Shown here one piece after another: positions 31,078 through 39,130 of a stretch of DNA of 46,114 bases. The notes under the pieces are model-generated. The model did no database searches and was not told the DNA's origin. It saw only the letters and a list, made by a program, of their open reading frames with translations. The translations under genes and the position numbers were made by a program. How positions within the stretch are numbered: position 1 is the first letter of the stretch; every line of letters starts with the position of its first letter. Source of the stretch: Parabacteroides goldsteinii (GTDB lineage: Bacteria; Bacteroidota; Bacteroidia; Bacteroidales; Tannerellaceae). The stretch lies in assembly GCF_015550595.1 (NCBI RefSeq), contig NZ_JADNBB010000039.1:1-46114 (forward strand), in the 5' to 3' direction.

Positions 31078-32124
31078 ATGCCAGTAAATAATAATGCCTT
31101 GTTACGATACAGAGTATTAGACCGGTGCTTTAAAAACAAGCATCGAAATTATACGATTGACGATTTGTTGGATGAAGTAAATGAAAATCTAATAGATCAA
31201 ACAGGAAAAGGGATACAGTTACGTCAACTGAGAGTTGATATCCAAAAAATGAGAGAGCGACTTATGTTTGACGCTCCAATTGTTGCTGAGCAATTTGACG
31301 GAAAACGTTGCTACTATCGCTATTCAGATCCTAATTTTTCCATCTTCAAAAGTGAATTGACAGATGAGGATTTACAAAAGTTACATTCTACAATTGAAAT
31401 GTTAGGGAAATATCGTGGTATTCCAGCTAATGCTTGGCAGGAAGAGGTAATCTCTAATCTTGAATGTAGATTTGGTGTAAAAACAAATTCGGAAAATGTA
31501 GTATCTTTTGGTCAAAATGAGCAGTTAAAAGGATTAGAGTATTTATCCGGTATTATAGATTCAACAATTAATCACCAACCTTTGGAAATTGAATATAAAA
31601 CATACTCTGATAAAGTAATTGTTTATATGATTCATCCATATTTTGTTAAACAGTATAATAACAGATGGTTCCTTATTGGACTTGATAGTAATACTGGCAA
31701 AATGCCTAACATTGCATTAGATCGTATTTTGAAGCTAAAACAATTAAATATAAAGTTCATCCAAAATAACACGATAGACTTCAAGACATACTTTAATGAT
31801 ATAGTAGGAGTATCAATACCAAAAGATGAAGTTAAGAAAGAACATATTATTCTCAAATTCACAAAGGGAAGATTTCCTTATGTTATTAGTAAACCAATTC
31901 ATCCATCTCAAAAGATTGTGGATGGCAATGAATGTATCATTGACATATTTGTTAGGGCAAACCGCGAGTTATGTCAGCAGATATTTTCTTATATTCCAGA
32001 CATTGAAGTCGTATCACCTCCAGATTTCAGGAGTTTAATTAAAGAAAAAATTGAAGAAAATCTAAAGAATTATTCATCTGTGCAGAATGAATGCATAAAC
32101 CATTCCGATATTTGCACTCGATAA
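31078..32124 (+). CDS. WYL-domain transcriptional regulator/sensor
   Basis: The 348-residue protein has an N-terminal winged helix (ALLRYRVLDRCFKNKHRNYTIDDLLDEVNE, then a GIQLRQLRVDIQKMRERL recognition region). A WYL domain follows: LEIEYKTYSDKVIVYMIHPYFVKQYNNRWFLIGLDS at about 165-205, with Trp-Phe-Leu in place of Trp-Tyr-Leu. A C-terminal WCX-type extension (VSIPKDEV to VVSPPDF) completes it. WYL regulators (BrxR, CapW) repress phage-defence operons and respond to infection-derived ligands or DNA. Position between divergent CBASS and the restriction operon suggests a similar role. Confidence 0.85.
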   Translation: MPVNNNALLRYRVLDRCFKNKHRNYTIDDLLDEVNENLIDQTGKGIQLRQLRVDIQKMRERLMFDAPIVAEQFDGKRCYYRYSDPNFSIFKSELTDEDLQKLHSTIEMLGKYRGIPANAWQEEVISNLECRFGVKTNSENVVSFGQNEQLKGLEYLSGIIDSTINHQPLEIEYKTYSDKVIVYMIHPYFVKQYNNRWFLIGLDSNTGKMPNIALDRILKLKQLNIKFIQNNTIDFKTYFNDIVGVSIPKDEVKKEHIILKFTKGRFPYVISKPIHPSQKIVDGNECIIDIFVRANRELCQQIFSYIPDIEVVSPPDFRSLIKEKIEENLKNYSSVQNECINHSDICTR

Positions 32125-32155
32125 CTCAAGGTTTAATTATTAAAATCCAGATAAG

Positions 32156-34546
32156 ATGAATAAAATTTCAGAGAATATAAAAGCTAGAACTCTTAACAAC
32201 TTAGACGAATGCCTAAGAAAATTATGCGTTTATGACAGTAATTGTATTATGCCATTACTATATGTTCTTGTTGCTCATCATGACGGACATTTAGTCTCAA
32301 TTATATCGTCCGATTCAAATAATATTTTTAGCAGCCAAAGAAGACACATCCAGTCTATTCTTTCAGCTGATAACTACCAATCAGAGTTATTGTCACAAAT
32401 TAGGAATTCTGTCAACGAGAATTACTTTATAGGGCAATCCGCTGAAATCGTTTTCGATTTTTATTCTAACAATAATGAATATATTGGTGAGTTGTATTCC
32501 GAAATAATTGAATATATAATAGATTTCTTGACAGTTAGACAAGGTCGTTTAACCTCCATGTATTCAACTCCAAAGGAGATTTCAGATCTCATGGTAGAAT
32601 TGGTATCTGATATGGAACCTAAAAAGATTTATGATCCATGCGCTGGGTTATGTTCCTTTTTCTTATCTCATAAGCTTGATGACGTTTTGTTGTATTGTCA
32701 AGAAATCAACCCTATCACAAAAATTATATCAGATATTCGAGCTCAAGCTTTATTGGGTGTTGATTCTTTATGCGAGAATGCTGATTGTATAGAACAGTGG
32801 AATCACTCTTGTGATTGTGATACTCTTCTATCCGACTTGCCTATGGGCATTCGTCTGAGAAATGAAGTTAAGTACAAATATAAGGTTACTACTTTAGAGG
32901 ATTTTGTACTTTCTCAGTTTGAACGTTCTGATAATTTACAGAAAGCGGTGTTATTGGTATCAATGGGGACTTGCTTTAGAAGTGACAATAGAACCGTTCG
33001 CGAGTCGTTATGTAAACACAATTATGTTGATACTATTATTAGCTTACCTGTAGGTATCATTCCGCAATCAGGTATTGCTACAGCTATAATTGTTCTTAAT
33101 AAGCAGAAGAAAAACAAACAGGTAAAATTTGTTTGTGGCGATGACTGTTTACTAAATAATTCAAGCTCCAAAAAGATTTTGGATTATAAAAAAGTGTTAC
33201 GCAGAATTCAACAAAGTGATTCTACACTTTGTAAAGGTGTACAAAGAATAGCAGTTACTAGTTTTGAGGAGATAGCTTCCAACAATTTTAAACTAACACC
33301 AATAAACTATATAACTGAAAACTTGGAGATTCTCCCAGGACAAGTTGTTGTACCATTTACTGATTTAGCTAAAAGAATCAGAGGTGAACGAACATATTCA
33401 GATATGTTTGGTAGGAAATTGACACCTCAAAACATGAGCACAAATATTGTCGACATCAATCAGGATTCATTACAAGAAAACGTTGAGCTTAACAACGAAA
33501 GAACACATCTCGTTAAGATAGTTGATAAATGTTTGATTTTTAACATGAGAGCTGATAAGTTTTATATTAAGACTGACGATAAACCGCTGTTTGTTTCTCC
33601 TAATTTTTATTGTTTTGCTGTGGATACCACAAAGTGCAAACTTGAATATTTTGTGTATGCTGTAATCAGTGCCATATACTTTAGAGAAAAAGCATTCATT
33701 GGTACCACTATTCAAAGAGTTGATTTTAATGAATTATCCATTCCAATGTATAGTAATCTTACTAGCCAGGAAAATATCATTAAACGTCTCTACAGAGAAG
33801 AAAAGAATCGCTTGAGAGCAAAGTTAGATGAACTTGAGGTTCTTAGTGGTAGAGCATCAGACTTGGTCCATAATCTTGGAATGACGTTCACAAAAGTTAG
33901 TGCTGGAATTGGAAGTTTGAGAACTAATGAAGGGAATGATACAGTTGACTCCATCTATGACAATGTCAAATTTGCTTTGAGACAAATCAATTCAACAGGA
34001 ACAGATTTCTCAGTGGTCAAACCTTCATTAAAAATTGAGCCTTTATTTGATAGTGTACATAACTATCTACATAATTGGAGCAATTTCGGTTTTAACACAT
34101 TCGAGATTTTACCAATTAAATGCACAATAAGTGAAACAAAGGTAAAAATTGATATGGATTTATTCTATACTATGTTGGACTGCATATTCATCAATGCCCA
34201 CCAACATGGTTTCAATAAACATTATACGTCTGAGAATAAAGTTTTTGTTGAATTAAAAGGAGTCATAGTTGATGATGAAGAGTATGCATTGATAAGCATT
34301 TCAAATAATGGTTCACCACTTCCTGATGATTTTTCTCTTAAAGATTTCTCATCACGTGGAGTTGTAGGTATAAATTCTTTCCAAGATGGTTTGGGAGGCA
34401 ATCATATATATGAGATTGCACATCTATTTAATGGAAAGATTTCTATCGACAGTGACTCTGAATGGTTATCATTCAATATTTTATTGCCAATCTATCTAAC
34501 GTCTAACAATTCTAATTTTGAAGATTATGAGTGTGAATGTTTATAG
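32156..34546 (+). CDS. pseudo-methylase/specificity-like protein fused to histidine-kinase ATPase
   Basis: This 796-residue fusion has three visible parts. Residues about 130-360 resemble the N6-adenine methylase domain of HsdM: SMYSTPKEISDLMVELV, then the SAM-loop equivalent KIYDPCAGLCSFF (Asp160); but the catalytic N-P-P-F box is replaced by Ser226-Asp-Leu-Pro-Met-Gly, so methylation is unlikely. Residues about 380-545 resemble an HsdS target-recognition domain (FIGTTIQRVDFNELSIPMYS). Residues about 560-790 form a kinase module: LVHNLGMTFTK with His572 as a possible phospho-acceptor, N-box Asn680 (IFINAHQHG), SNNGSPLPDDF and GLGGNHIYEIAHLFNG. I infer a DNA-sensing kinase. Its stop overlaps the receiver gene by 20 bases. 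Confidence 0.75.
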   Translation: MNKISENIKARTLNNLDECLRKLCVYDSNCIMPLLYVLVAHHDGHLVSIISSDSNNIFSSQRRHIQSILSADNYQSELLSQIRNSVNENYFIGQSAEIVFDFYSNNNEYIGELYSEIIEYIIDFLTVRQGRLTSMYSTPKEISDLMVELVSDMEPKKIYDPCAGLCSFFLSHKLDDVLLYCQEINPITKIISDIRAQALLGVDSLCENADCIEQWNHSCDCDTLLSDLPMGIRLRNEVKYKYKVTTLEDFVLSQFERSDNLQKAVLLVSMGTCFRSDNRTVRESLCKHNYVDTIISLPVGIIPQSGIATAIIVLNKQKKNKQVKFVCGDDCLLNNSSSKKILDYKKVLRRIQQSDSTLCKGVQRIAVTSFEEIASNNFKLTPINYITENLEILPGQVVVPFTDLAKRIRGERTYSDMFGRKLTPQNMSTNIVDINQDSLQENVELNNERTHLVKIVDKCLIFNMRADKFYIKTDDKPLFVSPNFYCFAVDTTKCKLEYFVYAVISAIYFREKAFIGTTIQRVDFNELSIPMYSNLTSQENIIKRLYREEKNRLRAKLDELEVLSGRASDLVHNLGMTFTKVSAGIGSLRTNEGNDTVDSIYDNVKFALRQINSTGTDFSVVKPSLKIEPLFDSVHNYLHNWSNFGFNTFEILPIKCTISETKVKIDMDLFYTMLDCIFINAHQHGFNKHYTSENKVFVELKGVIVDDEEYALISISNNGSPLPDDFSLKDFSSRGVVGINSFQDGLGGNHIYEIAHLFNGKISIDSDSEWLSFNILLPIYLTSNNSNFEDYECECL

Positions 34547-35501
34547 TGTAATATGGGCTGACGATGAATGCATAACCCTAGAAAAAGACAAAAACATTAG
34601 ACAACTATTCGATGTAAAACACATTGAGGTCTTAGCCTATGTTCAAACATCTGAAGAGTTGAAAGATAAGATTGAAACATACAAGGATCGTGTAGATGCT
34701 ATAATTGTTGATGGTAATTTCAGTAAATCACCTGTTGAATATCTTGAACCTAAAGATATAAGCGGTTTAATCCATACAGTATCTTTTATAGAACTTTTCA
34801 ATAGCAAGAGAGACATTCCTTTCTTCTTGTACACAGCTAGAAAAGTTATGCTACAAGAGCTATGTAATAATGGGGAGATTGAATATTTTACAGAAAATAA
34901 TAGAATTATTCAGAAAGGAGATATAGAACTACTTGCTAATCAAATTGTAAGTGATGTTGATCATATTCATTCGGTGGAATTTATGGTTAAAAAGAAGTAT
35001 AAGTGCCTTCTTGATATTGCGCAAAAGGTGAGTGTTCAATGTGAGTCTGATTTACATCAGTTCCTTTTAGATGAGGAACGTGATAGTAAGTACGATAAAT
35101 CAGTAGACTTATTCACATCATTACGAAAGGTTATAGAGCAGATAATGGATAATAGCAGAGGTAATGACATTATACCAGAGCAAATAACCTCTTTAAATGA
35201 CTATAAAAGATATTGGAATGATAAACAAATTGGGGTCAAGCCAAAGCAAGGCATAATGCCATTGACTATTAACAAATCATTATGGAATCTGATTGATATC
35301 ATTCAAGATGGTTCACATAGCACCCAACAACTAAATTTACATGTATCTGAGTATGTGCAAGAAACTAAATGTCCATTCGTATTTAGAGCATGCTTATTTC
35401 AGGTAATGGATTTATTACGATGGCATAATGAAATTATGAGTAAATTGATTGATGGTAGTTTAACTCCACCACTCTATAATAGAATTAACCATGCAGAATA
35501 G
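34527..35501 (+). CDS. response-regulator-like receiver protein
   Basis: I choose the ATG at 34527 (MSVNVYSVIWADDE) rather than the TTG at 34518. The 324-residue protein starts with a receiver-like domain: acidic pair Asp12-Asp13 in IWADDE, phospho-acceptor candidate Asp62 in DAIIVDGNF, and a switch Thr in FFLYTARK. The usual lysine after the fifth strand is not evident. The remaining 200 residues are helical (ESDLHQFLLDEERDSKYDKS; LFTSLRKVIEQIMDNSRG) with no recognisable DNA-binding or enzymatic output. It overlaps the kinase-like gene and is presumably its partner; the output may be protein-protein contact. Confidence 0.7.
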   Translation: MSVNVYSVIWADDECITLEKDKNIRQLFDVKHIEVLAYVQTSEELKDKIETYKDRVDAIIVDGNFSKSPVEYLEPKDISGLIHTVSFIELFNSKRDIPFFLYTARKVMLQELCNNGEIEYFTENNRIIQKGDIELLANQIVSDVDHIHSVEFMVKKKYKCLLDIAQKVSVQCESDLHQFLLDEERDSKYDKSVDLFTSLRKVIEQIMDNSRGNDIIPEQITSLNDYKRYWNDKQIGVKPKQGIMPLTINKSLWNLIDIIQDGSHSTQQLNLHVSEYVQETKCPFVFRACLFQVMDLLRWHNEIMSKLIDGSLTPPLYNRINHAE

Positions 35502-35548
35502 CTGCATCATTATGATGTAGATTTGCATAAAGAAAAAAAAATCAATAT

Positions 35549-37522
35549 ATGAGCAACTTGGAATTAAATTGTAAATGGCATTTTGCACCGCAAATGGGTG
35601 GTCGTGAGGATGGTCCTAACGATCCAATGCAAGATAACTTTAAGAAAACGCCATATGCGTCACTCATTCGTGAATCTATCCAGAATTCATTGGATGTCCC
35701 TCTTGACGAATCACAACCGGTTAAGATGGAATTTACTATCAGTCGTATTCGTGCAAGAGAGTATTCTAATTTTTTCCAATTAAAGAAACATGCTCAGGGC
35801 TGTATTAAGCATTTCAATAATAATGATGATGCAAAAACAACTTATCAACCAATAATTGATTACTTTGATTCTTTGGGGCAATTCGATGATTTAAGTTATA
35901 TAAAGGTAGCCGATTACAATACGCGTGGCATGGATTACGTTAAGGGAGACACTACAAAACCTTTTTATGCCTTTGTAAGAGCAGCTGGAGTTTCTTCAAA
36001 AAAAGATGCTTCAGCAGGCGGATCTTTTGGATTTGGTAAAGCAGCCTATTTTTACATATCACCATTACGTACAATCTTTGTCTCTACGCAAACAGAGGAT
36101 GGGAAAAATTTCTTTGAAGGTGTATCATCACTCTGTACGCATGAATTAGACAATGAGGATGGATTATTCGTATCTGTTGGTTATTATGATAATAATAATG
36201 GTGAGCCCGTTACCGAAGAAGAGAATATTCCAACAAGATTCAAGAGAAATGAGCCAGGAACGAACATATATATATTAGGAATAGATGCCTCAGACAGAAA
36301 TTCCATTAATACAGAGATGGTAGAAGCTGTCTTACGTAACTTTTGGATGGCTATCTATGAAGGCAGATTAGAAGTTAATATCAATTCAATTGAAATTAAT
36401 AAAGACAACCTTCATGAGATAATGACTCAATATTTCTCAGGAGAACATGATACAGTTCGCCGAGAAACCTCTTACAACCCTATCCCATATTTGGATGCGG
36501 TCATGAATGCCGGAAAAGACAACCATCATATCATTTTTGAAGACACATTACCTGAAATAGGGCATGTGCAATTTTATGCGGTTAAAACCAAAAAAGCGAC
36601 AGATAAAATTCTATATATGCGCAAGCCACTAATGCTTGTAAAAGCAAGAAGAACTCAGAGCTCTAATGGCTTCTATGGCGTCTTTATTTGTGATGACGAA
36701 ATAGGAAACGAGTATTTACGTAAAACTGAAAATCCTGCACATAACGAATGGAAGTCTGCAAACTGGAGAGAGAATGGAAAGATTCAAGCCAAAGGACGAG
36801 CTGCTATAGACGATGTAGATAACTACATTATCAAAGTTATGGAACGTTTGTTCTCCAGTCGTACTTCTGAAGTTCAAAATATTCAGGGGCTAGAAGAATT
36901 TCTATATATACCAACAGCCGTTGATGATGACGATGATGAATTAGAAAGTGAATCATTGTGTGGAGACATTATCGACCAAAAGGAAGATGAAGGAAATTCT
37001 CTTTCAACAGACTTGTCCGACATTACACAATCTCCAACAAGAGATAAACCATCATTAGGAAAAGTAATGATAGAAAATTCTCAAGACACTCATGAAAGAG
37101 ATTCAAGTGGTTCAGAACTAAGTGGACATGGTACTCGTAAGAAAAAGAAACTTGGAGGAGGAGGAACATCTCCAGGGAAAATTGATTCACGATATACCAA
37201 CAATAAAGAAGGTGTAGAAGGAATTTTTCTGTCAGAAGTACCTGTAACCTACCGTTCATTTGCTCAAGTAGAGAGTGGTAAAGTTATTCATAATATTGTT
37301 GTTCACTCCGATTATGAATTTGAAAATGGACGTATTGACTTAGTTGTTGGCGGAGACCAATCAGAAGATGTTGTAACTATTAAAAGTTGTTCTATGCCTG
37401 GAACTATACAAGATAATACAATTTCTGGACTTCACATTGTTAAAGGAAAAAATATTTTACGTATTCAGTTTGCTGATAATATGAAGCATGCTGTAAAACT
37501 AGACGCATATGAACTTAAATAA
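35549..37522 (+). CDS. GHKL (MutL/MORC-like) ATPase of a defence system
   Basis: The 657-residue protein has the Bergerat ATP fold: N-box SLIRESIQNSLD (Glu42, Asn46), G1-type VADYNTRGMD (Asp122) and the G2 box GGSFGFGKAAYF (157-168). A transducer-like region with KPLMLVKARR follows, then an acidic linker DDDDDELESE (about 455) and a Ser/Gly/Lys-rich stretch RKKKKLGGGG. The C-terminus is beta-rich. GHKL ATPases of this kind, related to MutL and eukaryotic MORC, were described in restriction-type gene clusters. ATP-driven dimer closing on DNA is the likely activity. It overlaps the next gene by 14 bases. Confidence 0.8.
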   Translation: MSNLELNCKWHFAPQMGGREDGPNDPMQDNFKKTPYASLIRESIQNSLDVPLDESQPVKMEFTISRIRAREYSNFFQLKKHAQGCIKHFNNNDDAKTTYQPIIDYFDSLGQFDDLSYIKVADYNTRGMDYVKGDTTKPFYAFVRAAGVSSKKDASAGGSFGFGKAAYFYISPLRTIFVSTQTEDGKNFFEGVSSLCTHELDNEDGLFVSVGYYDNNNGEPVTEEENIPTRFKRNEPGTNIYILGIDASDRNSINTEMVEAVLRNFWMAIYEGRLEVNINSIEINKDNLHEIMTQYFSGEHDTVRRETSYNPIPYLDAVMNAGKDNHHIIFEDTLPEIGHVQFYAVKTKKATDKILYMRKPLMLVKARRTQSSNGFYGVFICDDEIGNEYLRKTENPAHNEWKSANWRENGKIQAKGRAAIDDVDNYIIKVMERLFSSRTSEVQNIQGLEEFLYIPTAVDDDDDELESESLCGDIIDQKEDEGNSLSTDLSDITQSPTRDKPSLGKVMIENSQDTHERDSSGSELSGHGTRKKKKLGGGGTSPGKIDSRYTNNKEGVEGIFLSEVPVTYRSFAQVESGKVIHNIVVHSDYEFENGRIDLVVGGDQSEDVVTIKSCSMPGTIQDNTISGLHIVKGKNILRIQFADNMKHAVKLDAYELK

Positions 37523-38351
37523 TATATCATTACCATATCCAGTCCTTGGCATAAGTGATGACATCACTCCTTTGTTGCCTCAAGATTCAGTATCAGTACA
37601 ACCATTAAATGATGCACAAAATTATTTGTTTATAATTGAACTTAAATTCAATAATACTGATATCACAAATCTGATAAAAGCAGGAAAAGCCGAGTTCTCT
37701 TGTGAATATGAGTGTGCTAAGACTATGCTTCGTTGTTGTAAGAAGACAGATGAATACAAATTTGAAATTCAAGTTCCAAGACATAGCATTAATGGCAGAA
37801 TAAATTTTAACTGCTTTGTATCTGTCAAGGAAACAATCTTGAATTATACAAATAAAGGTTTTAATACCGACTATGATGGATTCTCATTTAACATGGAACA
37901 TGGAGATATACTTGTAGCCTTTCCTCAGTTCCATTATGATGCAGATATCAAGTATGATAAGTTACAAGCCGCAGGTTCTTTCATGCAGATACGTGAAAGT
38001 TCTCTCCATGAAGAAGTGTTCTTTGATATTACAGGTAACAAAATTGAGATTCTATTACCTACCACTTTATATCAATTATATTGCAATCCACAAGTAAAAG
38101 GTTCTGCAGAGGTCATACATTCATCTTTGGTGCTGAATGCTTTAACTTATGCACTTATGAACATGGAAGAGCATAATCAAACAACTTGGGCAAAAACCAT
38201 TGATTATAGATTAAAGAATGAACAAGGCTTCTCTATTGACGATTTGGCTGATGTCTCAAACATACCAAGTTTAGCCCAACGTCTTTTAAAAGATCCTTAC
38301 GCACGCCTATTCAATAATATTATGTCTCACCAAAATCCATCGGAGGAATAA
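37509..38351 (+). CDS. unknown beta-rich partner of the GHKL ATPase
   Basis: The 280-residue protein opens NISLPYPVLGISDDI and continues with many alternating strands (NYLFIIELKFNN; AEFSCEYECAKTMLRCC; EFKFEIQVPR-like; INFNCFVSVKETI). A helical C-terminal third includes SSLVLNALTYALMNMEEHN. No catalytic motif is visible. The start overlaps the end of the GHKL gene by 14 bases and the stop is followed two bases later by the DUF6339-like gene, so the three are a translational unit. A beta-sandwich adaptor is my best structural guess. Confidence 0.65.
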   Translation: MNLNNISLPYPVLGISDDITPLLPQDSVSVQPLNDAQNYLFIIELKFNNTDITNLIKAGKAEFSCEYECAKTMLRCCKKTDEYKFEIQVPRHSINGRINFNCFVSVKETILNYTNKGFNTDYDGFSFNMEHGDILVAFPQFHYDADIKYDKLQAAGSFMQIRESSLHEEVFFDITGNKIEILLPTTLYQLYCNPQVKGSAEVIHSSLVLNALTYALMNMEEHNQTTWAKTIDYRLKNEQGFSIDDLADVSNIPSLAQRLLKDPYARLFNNIMSHQNPSEE

Positions 38352-38353
38352 TT

Positions 38354-39115
38354 ATGTTACAGCTACAAAAAACTTTTAAAGAAAGTTATATGAAAACTCT
38401 CAGGGACGCAGTTAAGTCAGGAGAGGCACTTCCATTATACAGTAATGAAAGTTTTACTATTGATGAAACTCAAGTAAAACGATTAGCCAATGTATATGCA
38501 CCAGTGGGATTAGAGGACAAACTAATTCCTACATCAGATGGAGATTTTGAATCAGCAGTAGCTGTATATGAGGCATATAATAATATATCTACACTATTGG
38601 CTTCTAGCGAAACTTTTTGGGCTTATATAACGCATACGGTAATGTTTAATTATGCTCAGAAGAGGTGGCCAAATATTGATAATGATGTGAATATCTTAGA
38701 TCACTGGTTTGTTGGTCCTCATGGTATTCTACGTAACGCAGCTGCTGCATTATGGTGGGGGGTTTATTCAACCATAGATAATAATAGAGCTGACAAATAT
38801 GAACTTACTAGAATTTTATTTAAGAATTACACAATGCGTGTTAATACATTTGGTGCCTCTTTGCTTATCAGGCATAAAGAAGCCATGATAGGCATATTAA
38901 GTTTTTTGCATGATAATCCTGATATAATGCAGAAATCAGAGCCAAGATGCTTATTTATATCCAAATATTTCAATCGTTTAGGTTCTTCAAAACAATTGGT
39001 TTATATGGATAGAACTTTTTTTTATAACACATTGCAAAAAATAAAGAGTAAAATTATGTTGGTTAATACTAGAGAAGAAACCAATGATGATTATCTCTAC
39101 AATGATAACGAATAA
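38354..39115 (+). CDS. DUF6339-like protein
   Basis: The 253-residue helical protein matches what I recall of DUF6339: FESAVAVYEAYNNISTLLASSETFWAYITHTVMFNYAQKRWP, then HGILRNAAAALWWGVYSTIDNN and YELTRILFKNYTMRVNTFGASLLIRHKEAMIGIL. This family occurs beside GHKL ATPases in defence islands; its function is unknown. It lies two bases after the beta-rich protein and 15 bases before hsdM, linking the signalling half of the operon to the restriction half. Confidence 0.7.
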   Translation: MLQLQKTFKESYMKTLRDAVKSGEALPLYSNESFTIDETQVKRLANVYAPVGLEDKLIPTSDGDFESAVAVYEAYNNISTLLASSETFWAYITHTVMFNYAQKRWPNIDNDVNILDHWFVGPHGILRNAAAALWWGVYSTIDNNRADKYELTRILFKNYTMRVNTFGASLLIRHKEAMIGILSFLHDNPDIMQKSEPRCLFISKYFNRLGSSKQLVYMDRTFFYNTLQKIKSKIMLVNTREETNDDYLYNDNE

Positions 39116-39130
39116 AAAAACATATAATAT

